From Pseudocercospora fijiensis CIRAD86 (taxonomy: Eukaryota > Ascomycota > Dothideomycetes > Mycosphaerellales > Mycosphaerellaceae): a stretch of 64,000 nucleotides of DNA. A program made the translations under genes and the position numbers. This document shows positions 21,394-34,249 of this stretch, one piece after another. The notes below the pieces were generated by a model. It had not been told where the DNA came from. It ran no database searches and saw only the letters and a program-made list of their open reading frames with translations. The stretch is taken from contig NW_006921532.1 of assembly GCF_000340215.1 (NCBI RefSeq), forward strand, positions 11,695,501 through 11,759,500, in the 5' to 3' direction. Positions within the stretch are counted from its first letter, which is position 1. The number at the start of each line of letters is the position of its first letter.

Positions 21394-21672
21394 TATTAGC
21401 TAGTAATTGGCCCTATACCTATAGGCTAAGTTTAAGCCTATATAAGAGGCCTCCTTCGGTATAGTAGACAAATTATTAACCTCGTATAGTATATTGTTTA
21501 TATTACACTTCTATAATGCCTATATTGTAGGGCTCTAGTTACTAGTATAAGCGACAGTCTCGTTATCCTATTATACTAAACATAGCTGCCTATATTACTA
21601 TAGGTTATATTACCCTCGGTTGCCTATACTATTGCTACTAGTAGTAGTAGTAATATTAGTTTCCGTCCTTTA
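21394..21672 (+). repeat. 5' LTR of element 2
   Basis: A 279-bp block beginning TATTAGCTAGTAA (TG at the end turned to TA) and ending GTTTCCGTCCTTTA. The same block occurs at 52226-52504 and, lacking its first 23 bp, at 57429-57684. A TATAAGAGGCC promoter-like word lies near 21435. Differences between copies are C/T and G/A transitions. Confidence 0.85.
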
Positions 21673-22175
21673 TTAGAGCCGAAGGTAGGGCTATCTCTTT
21701 ATATCTAACAGGTTCGGGTATATTAAAGGTAGTCTCTAGGTACGAATAGCTATAACCGAAGCGAGGGTACGATAAGAGCCTACGATACGGACAATACCGA
21801 AGTATCTTAAGGGGCTATTACGATAAGTAGAGAAACCTCTTAACGAGGGCATCGCTTTAACCCCGAAAAGCTATAAACCCTTAGGACTGTTATAGCTTAG
21901 GGCCTAGTCTGCGACTATAGCTAGCTTCTAAGGACTCGGCTTCGGGTCGAAGACCTATTTAGTACCGCTTACTTAAGATAAGCTACCGCCTGCCTAAGGA
22001 GAAGATAGATTAATTACCTATCGGCCTTACTTAGTTTACTAAGACTATCGATAGATAGCAATTTCTAGATTATAGGTCGGATAGCCGAGGAGTCCCCTAT
22101 TAATCGGATAGGGCTTTCCTAGATTCGTAGCCTCGCTTAGATAGTGCTTAGCCTTCTACTAGAAAAAGAAGGCTA

Positions 22176-22196
22176 CCGCCCCCCCCCCCGCCTAGC
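22176..22196 (+). repeat. Poly-C tract in element 2 leader
   Basis: A run of 11 C residues followed by GCC; the equivalent run in copy D near 53010 is shorter. CpC is not a RIP target, which explains its survival. It lies in the leader between the LTR and gag. Confidence 0.6.
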
Positions 22197-22333
22197 TAAA
22201 GGAGATATAAGAGCTAGTTTCTAGGATCTAGGTATAAACAGAGATTATAGTCTCTCCCTCCGAGCGGCTCTCGCCTAAGTTTACTAAATTAAAGCTCCTA
22301 GTAGTATCTAGGCGACCCCTAGGGGGCTAAATC

Positions 22334-22360
22334 CTAATACTACCCTAGAGGTAATATTAG
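22334..22360. repeat. CCCCGGGGG near-palindrome, degenerate copy, element 2 before gag
   Basis: CTAATACTACCCTAGAGGTAATATTAG-type word with a mutated centre, at the same place as the intact copy in D (53161). Confidence 0.55.
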
Positions 22361-22449
22361 AAGAAAACAGCCTAGTATACTACTCTCTTATATAGCAATA
22401 TCGAAATAAAACAAACCTACGAAAATACACTAAAAACACTTTCCTATAG

Positions 22450-25400
22450 TATTTTATTTCAACTATTTTATAATAATCGAATAAGCTCTAATAGAAGCGA
22501 ATATTACGAATTAGTAGAATCTTCGGAATCTAAAAACGTACTAGACCCTATTAACGAGAAAATTAGGCGACGACTAGTTATTATAAGCGGCGTCGACCTA
22601 GGGGCTATTAGGCCTTCTACGCCCGAGGCTCTCTATAATATCGTTATAAAGATAATTTAAGGGCAAACTAACCTTCTCCGTTAGAATAGGCGTCGCCCGC
22701 TAGAGCTAGGAAGTAGTAGGAACCCTTTATTCGAAGGGTAGAACGCTATAGCGTACGTAGAACGCTTTAAGGACTACTTAGCCGAGTACGAACTCGAAAA
22801 GGAGTCGGACTAGTATAAAGTCCGGTCCCTTACGAGGACTACTATTACTAAGCTTTACCGAACCCTTAGAACCCTAGTTAGCTACCTAGAGAAGGACGAC
22901 AAGTCTAATACTAACTAGGAGACCTTTAAGTAGGCCTTTTTAAGGGAATATCGGGAACGCGATAGCCGTTATATTAAAGGCAGTCGTACGTAGCTTAAGA
23001 ACCTCTATATAGAGAGGCGTACCGAGGATAACGACCTAAAGGGGTACGTCCGCGAATTTGTTAAATTAGCGGACGGCATCGAATAGTAGGACCTCGAGAA
23101 TTCTTAAAGAACGAGGCTACTCCTTAAAGGGTTACTATAGTCTACGGCTAAGCGTATCTTCCGTCGCTATAAGCTTAGCGAAGCTAATCCTAAGACCTTT
23201 AGGAAGTATAAAGAGGTCCTAGAGGCTATTAAGGAAGACATTAATAGCTCTACCGATACGAAGAAGTTTATCTACGGCAAAGACCGGAATAACCTAGCTC
23301 TAGTTAGAAACGAAGCCTCGGGAACTAGAGGACCTAGGTTCCTTCCTAAATCGTAAAGCGGTCCTAGTACCGTAACTCCTACAGTTACTAAGTACTCTTA
23401 GGATGTCGCGGACTTAGCTAAATCCCTAGCCTAGCTAAACCTAAATGCGAAAGCATTATAGCGAGTTAGGGAGGTTATTAATACTACTATACCGAAGGAT
23501 ATACTACTAGTCTACTAGGTTTCCGATCCTAACTACCCTAAGGCCCCTTTAGTTAACGTCTACGCTATACGGAAGATCTATTCTAACTTAGATAGCAAGT
23601 GCTAGATATGCGGCGGTTTTAAATATATCTAATCGGACTACCCTATCTAGAAAGAGCTTCTTAAAAGGAAGCTTGTTATATAAGTAAATAGTCGGTTCTA
23701 CTATACTGATACCGGCGACAAGATTAACTTCGAGTAGGATCGTAGAGCCCCGAAGCTGCCTTAACTTAGGAGTCTTCTAGAAAAGAAGTATAGTAGTAAG
23801 ATCGAGTTTAAGGATACTAGGAATAGTACCCTAGCCGCTATTACTAAACGAGAAACTTAGAAGGTTAGGGCAAAACAGGTTAAGGAGTAGAGTAGCGATA
23901 GTACTACTAAGCCTATTAAGGTTAACTTTGTTTCTTAGGATCCGGACGCAGTTACTAATGTTTACGCGGTTACTAAGAACAGTATAGATGTCTATACTAC
24001 TATACGGTCTTAGACCTAGTCCTAAAACAAGGGTAAGAGCCCTTAGAACCCTACTCGCCCTAGTACGGTAGCCTCTACTAGGGTACTAAAGAACAAGGCG
24101 GCCGATAAGGCTAAGCAATAGCGAGAGTTAACCGCTAAAACTAAGACTCTCTAGATAGCTATAGACCGTACTACCCGATCTAGTACCGTACCTAGTACCG
24201 TACCTAGTACCCTACCTATAGAAAGCCTAGTCGTCCTAGAGACTCTAAAGGTCGATATAGAGGATATTACTACCGACATTAGTAGTACCCTAGGTCTAGC
24301 TAACCTACCGGCCTATAAGCAAAAGTTATCCGATCTAAAGAGCTTTCGCTTTAATAGGTATATAAAAAAGTATAGTACTAGCCTAGCTAACTCCTTAGAT
24401 ATAAAGGCAAACGCTCTCTTCTAGGCTTTATAGTTCCTAGACCTTAAGTCTAATATATCTATAGGAGAGCTACTAGTATACGGTTTGCCTACTAACCTAT
24501 TCTAGAGCCGAATCCCTAACGATACTACCTTTATAAAAGACCTCGCTACTCTCTAAAGGAAATAGGGACGAGAAGACTATATCGACGTCTCTTCCCTATA
24601 GTTCCTTTCTAAATTTTTAGGTACCTAAGAGTTAGTAGAAGGCGAATTAGTAACCTACGAAAGCTAGGAGACTATCGATAATACTTACGAAAAGGGGGTT
24701 AAGGAGATAGGCCGAGGAAATAGTAATAATACCGACCCTACTCTAGTTTTAGTTTCTATTAAGGCTATCCGATTTACTAGCTAACAAATCGGTCGAGTAG
24801 GACCTCCTCGACCTAAAGAACTTTACTCTATCCCTAATAATATAGACCTTTCCGTAGTTACCTATTCCTTCGCCGTCGTCCCTACTATCTATATTTAGGT
24901 TACTATCGGGAGCTATAGTTAATAGATGCTAGCAATACTTAATAATAGTTCGGAGTTACTTATTATAAGTAAGCGTTAGGCTAAACAACTTAGGCTACTA
25001 ATAAATAGAGACATTTCCCTCGGTATATAGGGAGTAAATAGGGAGGTTGCGCTAGTAGGTGCCTACTATAATATTATAGTAGACGCCTTCGGTATATGCT
25101 TTTCCTTTACCTTCTAGATTGCCGCCGACCTAAATACGCTAATTATTCTAGGTCGGCTATAGTCTCGTATAACTCGTAGTATCTAGCGTAACTACGACGA
25201 TAGCTCCTAGGAGAGAACTATCGCTAACTAGAAGGGCAACCGAGTTATATTTACTAGTTATATCGGTAATAATAGCTATAAGTCCTACGAGGATATCCTT
25301 ACTGCTTCTAAACGGTCTTCGGGAAACGCTACGGCGCGGTTATAAAACCGGCAATCTACGCTATAAGTTAGTATAGCTTTAATAGGTTATATCTAGAAGT

Positions 25401-25560
25401 GCGCCGCTCCGTATATTAAGGCAAGTTTCTAGGTTCTATACTAAGAAGACGAATACTCGAAGCGACCGCGAGTATAATATAACGACTACCTAGCGCGCAA
25501 GTTAAGGTAATAATACTATCGTAAGTATTATTACCGGAGGCGGGTCTACCCGAACTAACT
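22450..25560 (+). pseudogene. Element 2 gag and protease, RIP-damaged
   Basis: The gag text includes SENEHYELAESSES-type acidic N-terminal sequence (clearer in copy D at about 53310), then a capsid-like helical region. The zinc knuckle near 23600 reads C-stop-ICGGFKYI-stop-SDYP, that is C-x2-C-G-x3-H-x4-C with His and the last Cys turned to Tyr; copy D keeps the His. Near 24930 ILNNSSELLIISKR matches an LDNGSxxxII retropepsin active site with the Asp now Asn. Stops are TAG/TAA throughout. Confidence 0.7.
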
Positions 25561-25575
25561 AATTAGAGCGCGAGT

Positions 25576-25601
25576 CTAATACTACCCCGGGGGTATTATT
25601 A
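25576..25601. repeat. CCCCGGGGG near-palindrome, element 2 between protease and RT
   Basis: Arms CTAATACTA and TATTATTA around CCCCGGGGG. Confidence 0.75.
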
Positions 25602-26279
25602 TAAATCTAACGTTTTCGCCGGTATTATAAATTAGGACTACTAGTTATATACCTATCGACTTAAGGAAACTTCTAAAAAGGTTTACGCGCTGTTTTATTA
25701 CACTAATCTCTAGGCCTAGCGACAAAGAGAGAGAGCTCGGGTTCTATAATCGATTAGTATATATGCCCTATATAAGAGGGTAGCCGATAAGATAAAGCCC
25801 GTAAAGGGTAGCGTATATATTACCGATAGGTCTAATCCTAGCGGAAATCCTAACTAGCGATAAAAGTGCCTTAATTAGGAGGCGATACTACTACCTAGAG
25901 ATAGTCCGTACGATTAGAAATATATTACTAAAAAGTTCTCTACTATCCCTAGGGGGTTAAGGCTTATAGAGGAGAGGCTTACGAAAATCAAACCTAGTAT
26001 CGAGCTTTCGGATCGTAAACTAGAGTTGCTATACGAGCTTCTATACAATCGCGAGGCCGTATTAGTATATAACTTTACTTACCTAAGTAGAATAAATCCG
26101 GAGGTTGCCCCTCTATAGAGGATCCGAACGATCGAATATAAGCCTTAGGCCTACCTAGGTTTTAAGCTAAACCTAAGCCTACGAGGTATAGTTAAGGATA
26201 TAATACGATAGCGTATAAAGGCTAGTACCTTAGAACCTTCCTATACCTCGTATCGCAATCTATACTTCCTAGTTTAGAA

Positions 26280-27080
26280 GAAGATAGCTCCTAGGGAACT
26301 AAAGAAGTACCGCCTAATTAACGCTATATAAAAGTTTAATACGGTTACGATTAGAGATACTAACCTTCCTCCGGAGACTAATAGGTTCTCGGAAGCCTTT
26401 ACTAACTATATTATAGCCTTACTAGTTAACGTTTTCTCGGGCTACGACTAAATTCCTCTCTACCCTAATAGCCGGGACCTTACTAGTTTCGAGATATCTC
26501 TTAGGCTATATAGACAAACTACCCTTCCCTAAGGGGCAACTAACTCCGTAGCCTAGTTCGTTCGTATTATAAACTAAGTCCTCGCGGCCTATATCTCCTA
26601 TATAGCGATACCTTTCCTCGACGATATCGGTATTAAGGGCCCTAAAACTAGGTACGATAATAAAGAAGTAGAGCCTAGTATCTATAGGTTCTTTCTCGAA
26701 TATATTTAGAACCTCGATAGTGTCCTCTACGACCTAGAGCGAGCTAACCTAACGGTATATAGGGAGAAGCTTTAGCTCCTATATAAACGAATAAATATTG
26801 TCGGGTTTATAACTAATAAGAACGGCCGCTATCCTAATAATATACGGGTCCTAAAGATAGTATCCTAGCTAGATCCTATCTATTAGAAGGATATCCGAAC
26901 CTAGCTTAGAGTAGTCTCCTACTTCCGTATCTAGGTCGAGAACTTTATATTAGTATATAAGCCCTTATACGCCTTACTTAAGAAGGATGCTAAATTCGAA
27001 TAGACCTCCGTTTACTAAGCGGCTAAGGATACGGTAACTAAGGCACTCGTTAGCGCACCTATACTAATATCTATTAACTA
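26280..27080 (+). pseudogene. Element 2 reverse transcriptase, 5' part
   Basis: The frame gives KKYRLINAI, a VFSGYD-stop-IPLYP block equivalent to FSGYDQxPL, and IPFLDDIGIKG at about 26612-26644. The last keeps an intact LDD catalytic pair (YVDD-type position). The thumb text RINIVGFI follows. The domain is cut at 27085 by insertion A; the RNase H continues from 41299. This RT is clearly distinct from those of element 1 and the chromoviruses. Confidence 0.75.
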
Positions 27081-27085
27081 CTTAG
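27081..27085 (+). other. Target-site duplication cttag, left copy (A)
   Basis: Five bases flanking the A LTR, repeated exactly at 41299-41303; 5 bp is the expected Ty3/gypsy integrase product. Confidence 0.9.
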
Positions 27086-27282
27086 TGTAAGAAGGGTTAT
27101 GTTAGTAGGTAGATAGGGTGTAGGTAAATTAGTATAGTATTCGATAGAGATCTAAAAGGAGAGGGAGGAAGGCAGGCAAGTTAGCCTAACGCCAAGCGCT
27201 AAGCCCTGCCTAAGGCACCGAGACCCCGGCTTCACTCGGCCTAACTATATGCTAATCACGTATAGCCTCTTTAGCCCTAACA
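27086..27282 (-). repeat. LTR of A (3' LTR in element sense)
   Basis: 197 bp, plus-strand start TGTAAGAAGGG and end AGCCCTAACA. Its partner is 41102-41298. All observed differences between the two are C/T or G/A, consistent with RIP after insertion. Confidence 0.9.
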
Positions 27283-28266
27283 TACGCTTCCCTTCTAAAG
27301 GCCGCGCCCTCGTAGCCTATCAATTTCGACCTCTATTGCTACTAACTTAGCAAGTCTAATAGGCTGCTTAGCTCGCGCTAAATTAAACACTTAACTACCT
27401 AATTATGTAACTATGTTAAACCTCACTTTTCAACACAACGTCTAACTCTAACTACGCTATCCTTATATACAATAAAGTAAAGGGATATAAAGCTATAAGA
27501 ATTAAGGGCCGTCGACTAATTACAATACGAGCGCGTCTTCCCTACTATAATAGGTAGACGTACGAGGTATTGCAGCCCTGCCTCCGCTCTAAGTGATATC
27601 GTACCGAGTTCTTTGCGTCTACTCTTAAAAGACCTAGCTATGTCCGCTTCCGAGGGTTGTTCTTGTTATTACGAGGGATTGTTCTTATTGTTACGAGGGC
27701 TATTGTTTACTATCGTAGTTTTACTAGCCTAAATTGGTTAGGTTTAGTAGCCTTTAAGTGTCAACTTATTATATCTTTTCAAAAAACTCAGTTCTTCTAG
27801 TTTCTATAGGTGAAGGCTATTATAAGTGTAGTAGTAGAGGTTCGCCTCGCTTAAAGGGTTAGAAAGATCGAGGAGTAACCTATTGTCCGCAAGATCGACC
27901 CCGGCTAGCTTAGCTCTATAGTTTTGCCCTTAGTTAGTCGGTCTATTAGTCTACTTAATCTTTTAAGCGACTCAAAGTTTTAACTTAGCCTTAAAGTTTT
28001 GATTAAACCTTTAATAGGTTCAATCTTTAATTAGTTAGTATAGCGCCTTAGGCTCGTAGTATAGGTAAGGTTGTTTTGCAGGTGCAGTAGCGACAACAGG
28101 TAAGGTTAGCGATATTAGCGAGCACGTAATGTTTAACAATGGCGGCGCTAGTCGTCTAAGCGCTAACTTTACCTTCTTCTAGTTTCCTTTAACTAACAAC
28201 AACTCGGCAACACCGTTACTAACATAGCTGCTTCTTCCTTTCTTAACCAGCAACACACTCCGTAAT

Positions 28267-28366
28267 NNNNNNNNNNNNNNNNNNNNNNNNNNNNNNNNNN
28301 NNNNNNNNNNNNNNNNNNNNNNNNNNNNNNNNNNNNNNNNNNNNNNNNNNNNNNNNNNNNNNNNNN
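28267..28366. other. 100-N assembly gap
   Basis: Exactly 100 N, a scaffolding placeholder inside the 3' untranslated part of A. Alignment by eye to B puts the missing segment opposite 30021-30204, about 184 bp. Confidence 0.95.
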
Positions 28367-28410
28367 AGTATAGTCTTATTGTCCTAGTTTGCCGGCCTCC
28401 GATTGGTTAG

Positions 28411-28437
28411 CTAATAGCACCCCGGGGGTAGCATTAG
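28411..28437. repeat. CCCCGGGGG near-palindrome, chromovirus A after pol
   Basis: Arms CTAATAGCA and TAGCATTAG; lies just past the pol stop in element sense. Confidence 0.75.
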
Positions 28438-28439
28438 TC

Positions 28440-28863
28440 CTAGGCCTTAGTAGTAACATTATAAGCTTTTAGCCTTCTTCTTGTTCTTTACGCTAGTCTA
28501 ATACTCATCTAATAGCTCGGTTATATCCTTAAAGGAGTCTTCGGCTTCCTATAAGTCCTATTCTAGTAAATAGCCTTACTATCTTAACAGGTACTCCTTC
28601 TTGCCTTTCCTAGTCCGGTGCTATAGGATACGTTCTATAGACTATAGTTCTTCACTATCCGCTAGTATGTCTTCGTATTTAGTAGGGGCTTCTTTAGGGC
28701 CTTCGCGATAGTAGTATAGTTTAAGGAGGGAGATATAGAAGGTGTTATAGATAGTATAGTATAGTAGGAGCTATAACTGATAGGCCTAGGTGCCCCTAGG
28801 TTCTCGGATACGGAAAGGGCTAATATACCTTAGTGCGAGTTTGGGCCTTGTTTTGCTATTAGG
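28440..28863 (-). pseudogene. Chromodomain end of A pol, separated by B
   Basis: Minus-strand text parallels the chromodomain of B at 30300-30480 and ends in the same Lys-rich tail. It is the downstream exon-like piece of A pol cut off by the B insertion; the rest resumes at 36016. Confidence 0.75.
28859..28863 (+). other. Target-site duplication ttagg, left copy (B)
   Basis: Exact match to 36011-36015; flanks the B LTRs. Confidence 0.9.
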
Positions 28864-29061
28864 TGTAAGAAGGGTTATATTAGCAGGTAGATAGGGTGGT
28901 GGTAAATTAGTATAGTATTCGATAGAGATCTAAGAGGAGAGGGAGGAAGGCAGGCAAGTTGGCCTAACGCCAAGCGCCAAGCCCTGCCTAAGGCATCGAG
29001 ACCCTAGCTTCACTCGAGCCCGGTCACATACTAATCACGTGTAACCTCTTTAGTCCTAACA
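28864..29061 (-). repeat. LTR of B (3' in element sense)
   Basis: 198 bp, TGTAAGAAGGG ... TAGTCCTAACA on the plus strand. It shares with its partner the CACTCGAGCCCGGT variant that the A LTRs lack. Confidence 0.9.
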
Positions 29062-30258
29062 CACGCTTCCCTTCCAAAGGCCGCGCCCTCGTAGCCGGTC
29101 TTTATTCCAATCTCAATCTCCGTTGCTGCTGACTTAGCAGGTCCAATAAGCCGCTTAGTCCGCGCTAAATTGAACGCATAACCACCGATTATATAACTAT
29201 ATCAAACCTCACCTCCGAACAATACAATATACAACTCTAACTGCGCTATCCTTATATACAATAAAGTAAAGGGACATAAAGCTACAAGAATTGAGGGCTA
29301 TCGACTAATTACAATACGAGCGCGTCTTCCCTACTACAATAGGTAGACGTACGAGGTATTACAGCCCTACCTCCGCTCTAAGTGATGTCGTTCCGAGTTC
29401 TTTGCGTCTACTCCAAAAGACCTAGCTACGTCCGCTCCGAGGGTTTGTCCGCTTCCGAGGGTTATTATTCTTGTTGTTACAAGGACTATTATTTACTATC
29501 GTAGTTTCACTAGCCCCAATTAGTCAGGTTTAGCAGCCTTTAAGTATCAACTAATTATATCTTTTCAAAAAACACAGCTCGTCTAGTTTCTATAGGTGAA
29601 GGCTATTATAAGTGCAGTAGTAGAGGTTCGCCTCGCTTAAAGGGTTAGATAGATCGAGGAGTAACCTATTGTCCGTAAGATCGACCCCGGCTAGCTTAGC
29701 TCTATAGTTTTGCCCTTAGTCAGTCCATTAGTCGCTTAATCTTTTAACTTAGTCAAAGTTTTAACTTAGCCTCAAAGTTTTTTAATTAAACCTTTAATAG
29801 GCTTAAAGCTTTTAATCAAGTTTTGATCAAAGGTGCCTTAGGCTCGTAGTATAGGTAAGGTTGTGTCTACAGGCGCAGCGACAACAGCAAGTAATGTTAA
29901 CAATAGTAGCGCTAGTCGTCTTAGCGCTAACTTCACCTCCTTTAACTAATAACAACTCGGTAATACCGTCGCTAATATAGCGGTATCCTTCCTTCCTTAG
30001 ACAGTAACACACCCCGCAACACTATCACTAATATAACCGCGCCGGCTACGCCGATTGCCTAGGCCTCGAGGCCTCGACGGAATGAGGGAACAAGAGGGGG
30101 ACCTATAGGGCGCGTTAGTAAAGAGGTAGAATCCTTAAAAGAGCAGGCAATTAGTTAACGCGTCGTAGCGCGCTTGTTAATACTCGGTGCGCGTTTACTA
30201 TAGTAGTATAGTCTTATTGTCCTTTGTTACTGACAATTGCTTGCTTCTAATTAGTTAG

Positions 30259-30286
30259 CTAATAGCACCCCGGGGGTGGCATTATT
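30259..30286. repeat. CCCCGGGGG near-palindrome, chromovirus B after pol
   Basis: Same place as in A, about 25 bp past the KNKKKAKGL stop. Confidence 0.75.
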
Positions 30287-30289
30287 CCT

Positions 30290-33200
30290 AGGCGACATTA
30301 TAGGCCCTTAGCCTTCTTCTTGTTCTTTATACTAGTCCAATACTTATCTAACAACTTAGTTATGTCCTTAAACGAGTCTTCGGCCTCCTACGAGTCCTAT
30401 TTAGGTAAATAGCCTTACTATCTTAGGAGGTACTCCTTCTTACCTCGCCTAGTCCGATAATCTAGGATACGTTCTACAGACTACAGCTCTTTACTATCCG
30501 CTAGTATGTCTTCGTATTCAGTAGGGGCTTTATCCCCCTCGCGTAGGTAATATAGCTTAAGGAGGGATATATAGAAGGTGTTATAGATAGTGTAATAAGG
30601 AGGAAGCTACAACTAATAGGCCTATACGGAGGAGCCCTTAACTTCTCGAATGCGGAATAGACTAATGTACCTTAGTGCTAGTTTAGGGCGTGTTTTGCTA
30701 TTAGGTAATAGGTGTTTGCGGATGCGGAGGTTCTTCGTACTAAGCATAACCATATCGCCTTGTTTAAAGGCTATTAGCGTGTAGTGTTTGTTATAGTAGG
30801 CCTTCTAATAGGCCTGGGCCTTTGCTAGTTTGTTAGCTATTATAGCGTGAATTTCTCGCATCTTTTGAACCCTCTCAATAGCCGCTAGCGTCTTAGGTGT
30901 TAGTACTTAACGCGCTTCCCTTTCCTTACGCTCGGCCTCGAGCGATAGGGGGTCTTGTAGCATAGCAGCGTTCTGACCCATTATAGCTATATATAGCGAA
31001 ACCTTAGTAGATGAGTGTATACTGTTATTATATACGAATTCTGTAGGCTATAGGAGGTTGACCTAGTCGTTAGGGTTCTCGTTAATATAACTACGCAGGT
31101 ACTGCTACAGGGTAGCATTCTGCCTCTCTATTTAACCGTTAGTCTATAGATAGAAGGCTGTTAATAGCCGATGCTTCAGTCTTAGCTATAGGCATATCTC
31201 GCTCTAATAATAGGATATGAATATCGTACCCCGGTTAGAGACTATCCCCTTAGGGGTTCCCTAATAGGTATAGAAGATGTTGCTCCACAGAGCCTCTGCT
31301 ATATCAATAGCAGTCTAATCCTTCCGTACCGGGATGTATCGAGCGCCTTTAGTGAACCGATCTACTATAATAAGGATGGCATCGAAGATGTCCTTGCTGC
31401 CCCTGCGTTTAGCAGATAGAAGGCCTATAATAAAGTCTATTATAAGCTCTACAAATGGCTTATAAGGGATTGGTAATAAGGACAACTCGCTAAAAGGCTA
31501 ATGTTTTAGTGCCTTAATACGTTAACACACGGCACACGTATTAACGTATTCCTTTATATCCCGCTTACTATTTAGCTAGTAGTATATACGCAATAGTAGC
31601 TCGTACGACCTCTCTATACTATAGTGACCGGCAAGCTCACTATTATAGTGTCGCTTAAGAAGTTCTTGTCTGATCGATTGTTTAGCGGGGATATAGTATC
31701 TGCCCTTAAACCTTAAGTAACCTTTGTCGTCGATCGACTAATTACTCTTACTAGATCGAGTCTTTCGCCTACTTACAAGCTTGTCTATACGTTCAGCAGC
31801 AAAGGCGTCCCTCTGCTAAGCCCGTAACAGCTTATCTATAAACGATTGACTATCCCTATTTGCAAGGTCATTTAACAGCACCCTCGCTATTAAACGAGGT
31901 ACGCATTATATGCATCTAATAGCACTAGCAGCCGGATCAACTGCATTAGTGCTTTAATCGCTATTACTGTATATAGCGATATCGACTAGGGAGTTATTAT
32001 AACTTCTCCTGTCTGTATCCTTAGCTCTTGCCTTAATACGCACTATTAATATAGCAAGAGCATTAATATGCTTTAAGCCGTCGCGGAGTCCGGTAAGCCG
32101 CTTATCCTACGCGTGCTTATTAACAATACGGGCTATAGCAATCTTATACTGTAGGGTTAGAAACAATGAATTGATGGATTGCTAAGTCCCGCTATCGTAA
32201 TTAGGTCGCCTCGATAGGCTATTAGCAGGGTTGCTCACGCCTAGCCGATATAATACATTAAAATCAAACCTAGCGAGGTAGACGGCCTATCTAGCCTGTC
32301 GACCTATAACTCTAGTAACCTTAGTAATACTACGGAGGTTGTTATAGTCTGTATAGACCTGTATCGTATATTAGGCCCTATCGAGGTAATGCCTCCAATG
32401 CTTGAAGGCCTCGACAATAGCTAAGAGCTCTTGCTCGTAGGTCTCGTAGCGACGCTCTATATCGATTATCTTTCGTAAAAAGAAGGCAATTAGGTGCCAG
32501 TAATAGTCCTTATCTAATTGCTAGGATATAATAGCCGATATAGCGAACTGTAAAGCGTTAGTCTCAATACGGATCTGCTTGCTTAGTACAAAATAGTATA
32601 GTAAGGGGACATTAGTAAAGCGTTGCTTCAGGCCGTTAAAAGCGGCTTGTGCTCTATTAGTCTATTTGAACTCTCTAGTTAGGTTAGCCTTGGTTTTAGT
32701 AAGCTCAGTTAGGGGCATCACATGCCGTAAATAGCCCTTAATAAAGCGGCGGTAGAAATTAGCAAAGCCGAGGAACGACTAAAGCTCCTTAATACTAGTA
32801 GGTATTGGCTACTTAGTAATAGTCTTAATCCGATTAGGATTAGCCTTAACACCCTCGGTTGATACGAGGAAGCTAAGGAAGGACACCTCTTTAGTAGCAA
32901 AGGTGCATTTAGAGGGTTTGCAGTACAACCTATAGGCCCTTAGGCGATCGAGCACCTTGCGGACTGTAGCCTAGTACTCCGCAATGTTAGGTGAGTATAT
33001 ATAAACTAGGATGTTATCCAGGTAAACTATACAGAGATAGTCTAATAGGCCCGAAAGGGCCCGATTAATATAGGACTAGAATGTTACGGGGGCGTTAGCT
33101 AAGCCGAATAGTATAACTAAGTACTCGAAATGGCTATAGCGAGTACGGAAGGCTGTTTTCTATTCGTTACCCTTACGAATGCGGATACGATAGTACGCAT

Positions 33201-34100
33201 CCTTAATGTCTAGTATAGTGTAGAAGTAGGCACTAGAAAGGCGATCGAGGGTCTTATTAATAAGAGGAAGTAGACAGCGATCTTTAATAGTGACAGCATT
33301 AAGCCTACGATAATCGACATATAAACGCAGGCTACTATCCTTCTTTAGAACAAATAGGATAGGTGCACTAGCAGGGCTGTTACTATACCGAATGCGGCTA
33401 TTAGCTAGGTTTTCCTCTAGGTACTCACGCAGTATAGCAAGCTCTCGTTCACTAAGGTTATAGAGGGGGCCAAAAGGAACCTCTTTGCCCTCTATAATAT
33501 CAATCTTATAATCCGTCTCCTTAAACATAGGCAACGTCGATACTAGGTAGTGTTTAAACACATTAATATAGGTCTCTCGGATAGGTTCTAGTATGCGAGC
33601 AAGCTAATCAGGATTATCAGGGGGTACAGGTTTATCGTTATCACTACCGAGCAGGTCGGCCGTCGGATCGGCTAGGGTTAGGTTGCTAATAAACAGGACC
33701 CTAATATTATTAGGGCACTCGCTAACATCAATGTATTCAATGTCCTCTTTCCTAGCGATTCCAAATCGCTATTATTAACTGCCTAAGTCTATAACCACAG
33801 CATAGTACTTAAGAACAGGGTTGCTAATAACAATCTTAGATAGGAGGCTGTCTATATCTACCGCGTAGGCAGTGAAGTTTAGTAGGCGCTCATTGCCGAG
33901 GTCGTCCTTTAGGGCTATATAGATATAGTAGGCCCTATAGGTCAAGTGCCGAGCGTTATTAAACCAAGCAAGGGTTGGCAGGTTAGTCCTAGGCAGTTGT
34001 CGAAGGTCTAATTGCTTAGCTAGGCGATAGCTAATAAGGGCACTAACTGAATTTCCTAGGTCTAGCGTAACCTTAGTTTTATAGTTAGTGTCGGGCCTAG
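30290..34100 (-). pseudogene. Pol of B: protease, RT, RNase H, integrase, chromodomain
   Basis: Protease GNSVSALISYRLAKQLDL near 34000-34060. The RT fragment 33160-33561 is open for 133 codons and holds LYVDYRRLNAVTIKDRC and ILDIKDAYYRI. The active site downstream reads YLDNILVY, with the second Asp now Asn. RNase H (about 32.6 kb) and the TDYNNLR block (about 32.35 kb) follow. The integrase is more damaged, with an open remnant equivalent to A 36583-36783 (MDFIIGLPP). The C-terminal chromodomain reads EYLLRW-stop-GYLPK-stop-DS-stop-EAEDSFKD near 30340-30440, ending KNKKKAKGL-stop. The chromodomain identifies a chromovirus, a group whose integration is usually guided to heterochromatin. Confidence 0.85.
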
Positions 34101-34249
34101 ATATAAGACAGGTACGTATAATAGCTAGTACAATGTCGATAGTCTTACGCCGTACGAGGCTAACAGTTAGTGCGGCGCTTACTCTTTTTTCGAAGGTTGG
34201 CCTATAGGGGTAGCGTTAGCTACTAAAAGGTGCTTTCGGTGTTTAGCGG

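Larger units (their letters stand above)
21394..27085 (+). mobile_element. Ty3/gypsy element 2, 5' part (continues at 41299)
   Basis: A 5' LTR of 279 bp (21394-21672) is matched base-for-base in length by the LTR at 52226. After a leader with an 11-C tract come gag (about 22450-24300) with a CCHC knuckle near 23600, a protease-like region (about 24920-25160) and RT (about 26280-27080). The copy is broken at 27085 by chromovirus A. Removing A plus one copy of the 5-bp duplication cttag joins TTA-GAG-GGT-GCG and restores the RNase H start in frame. No 3' LTR of this family was found after the 3' half, so the right end is lost. Confidence 0.85.

Noticed and set aside
21394..27085. Element 2 and D as the same family as chromoviruses A-C
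   Set aside because: LTRs differ in length and sequence (279 versus 197-198 bp), RT motifs differ and no chromodomain is seen in element 2. Only the CCCCGGGGG palindrome is shared.
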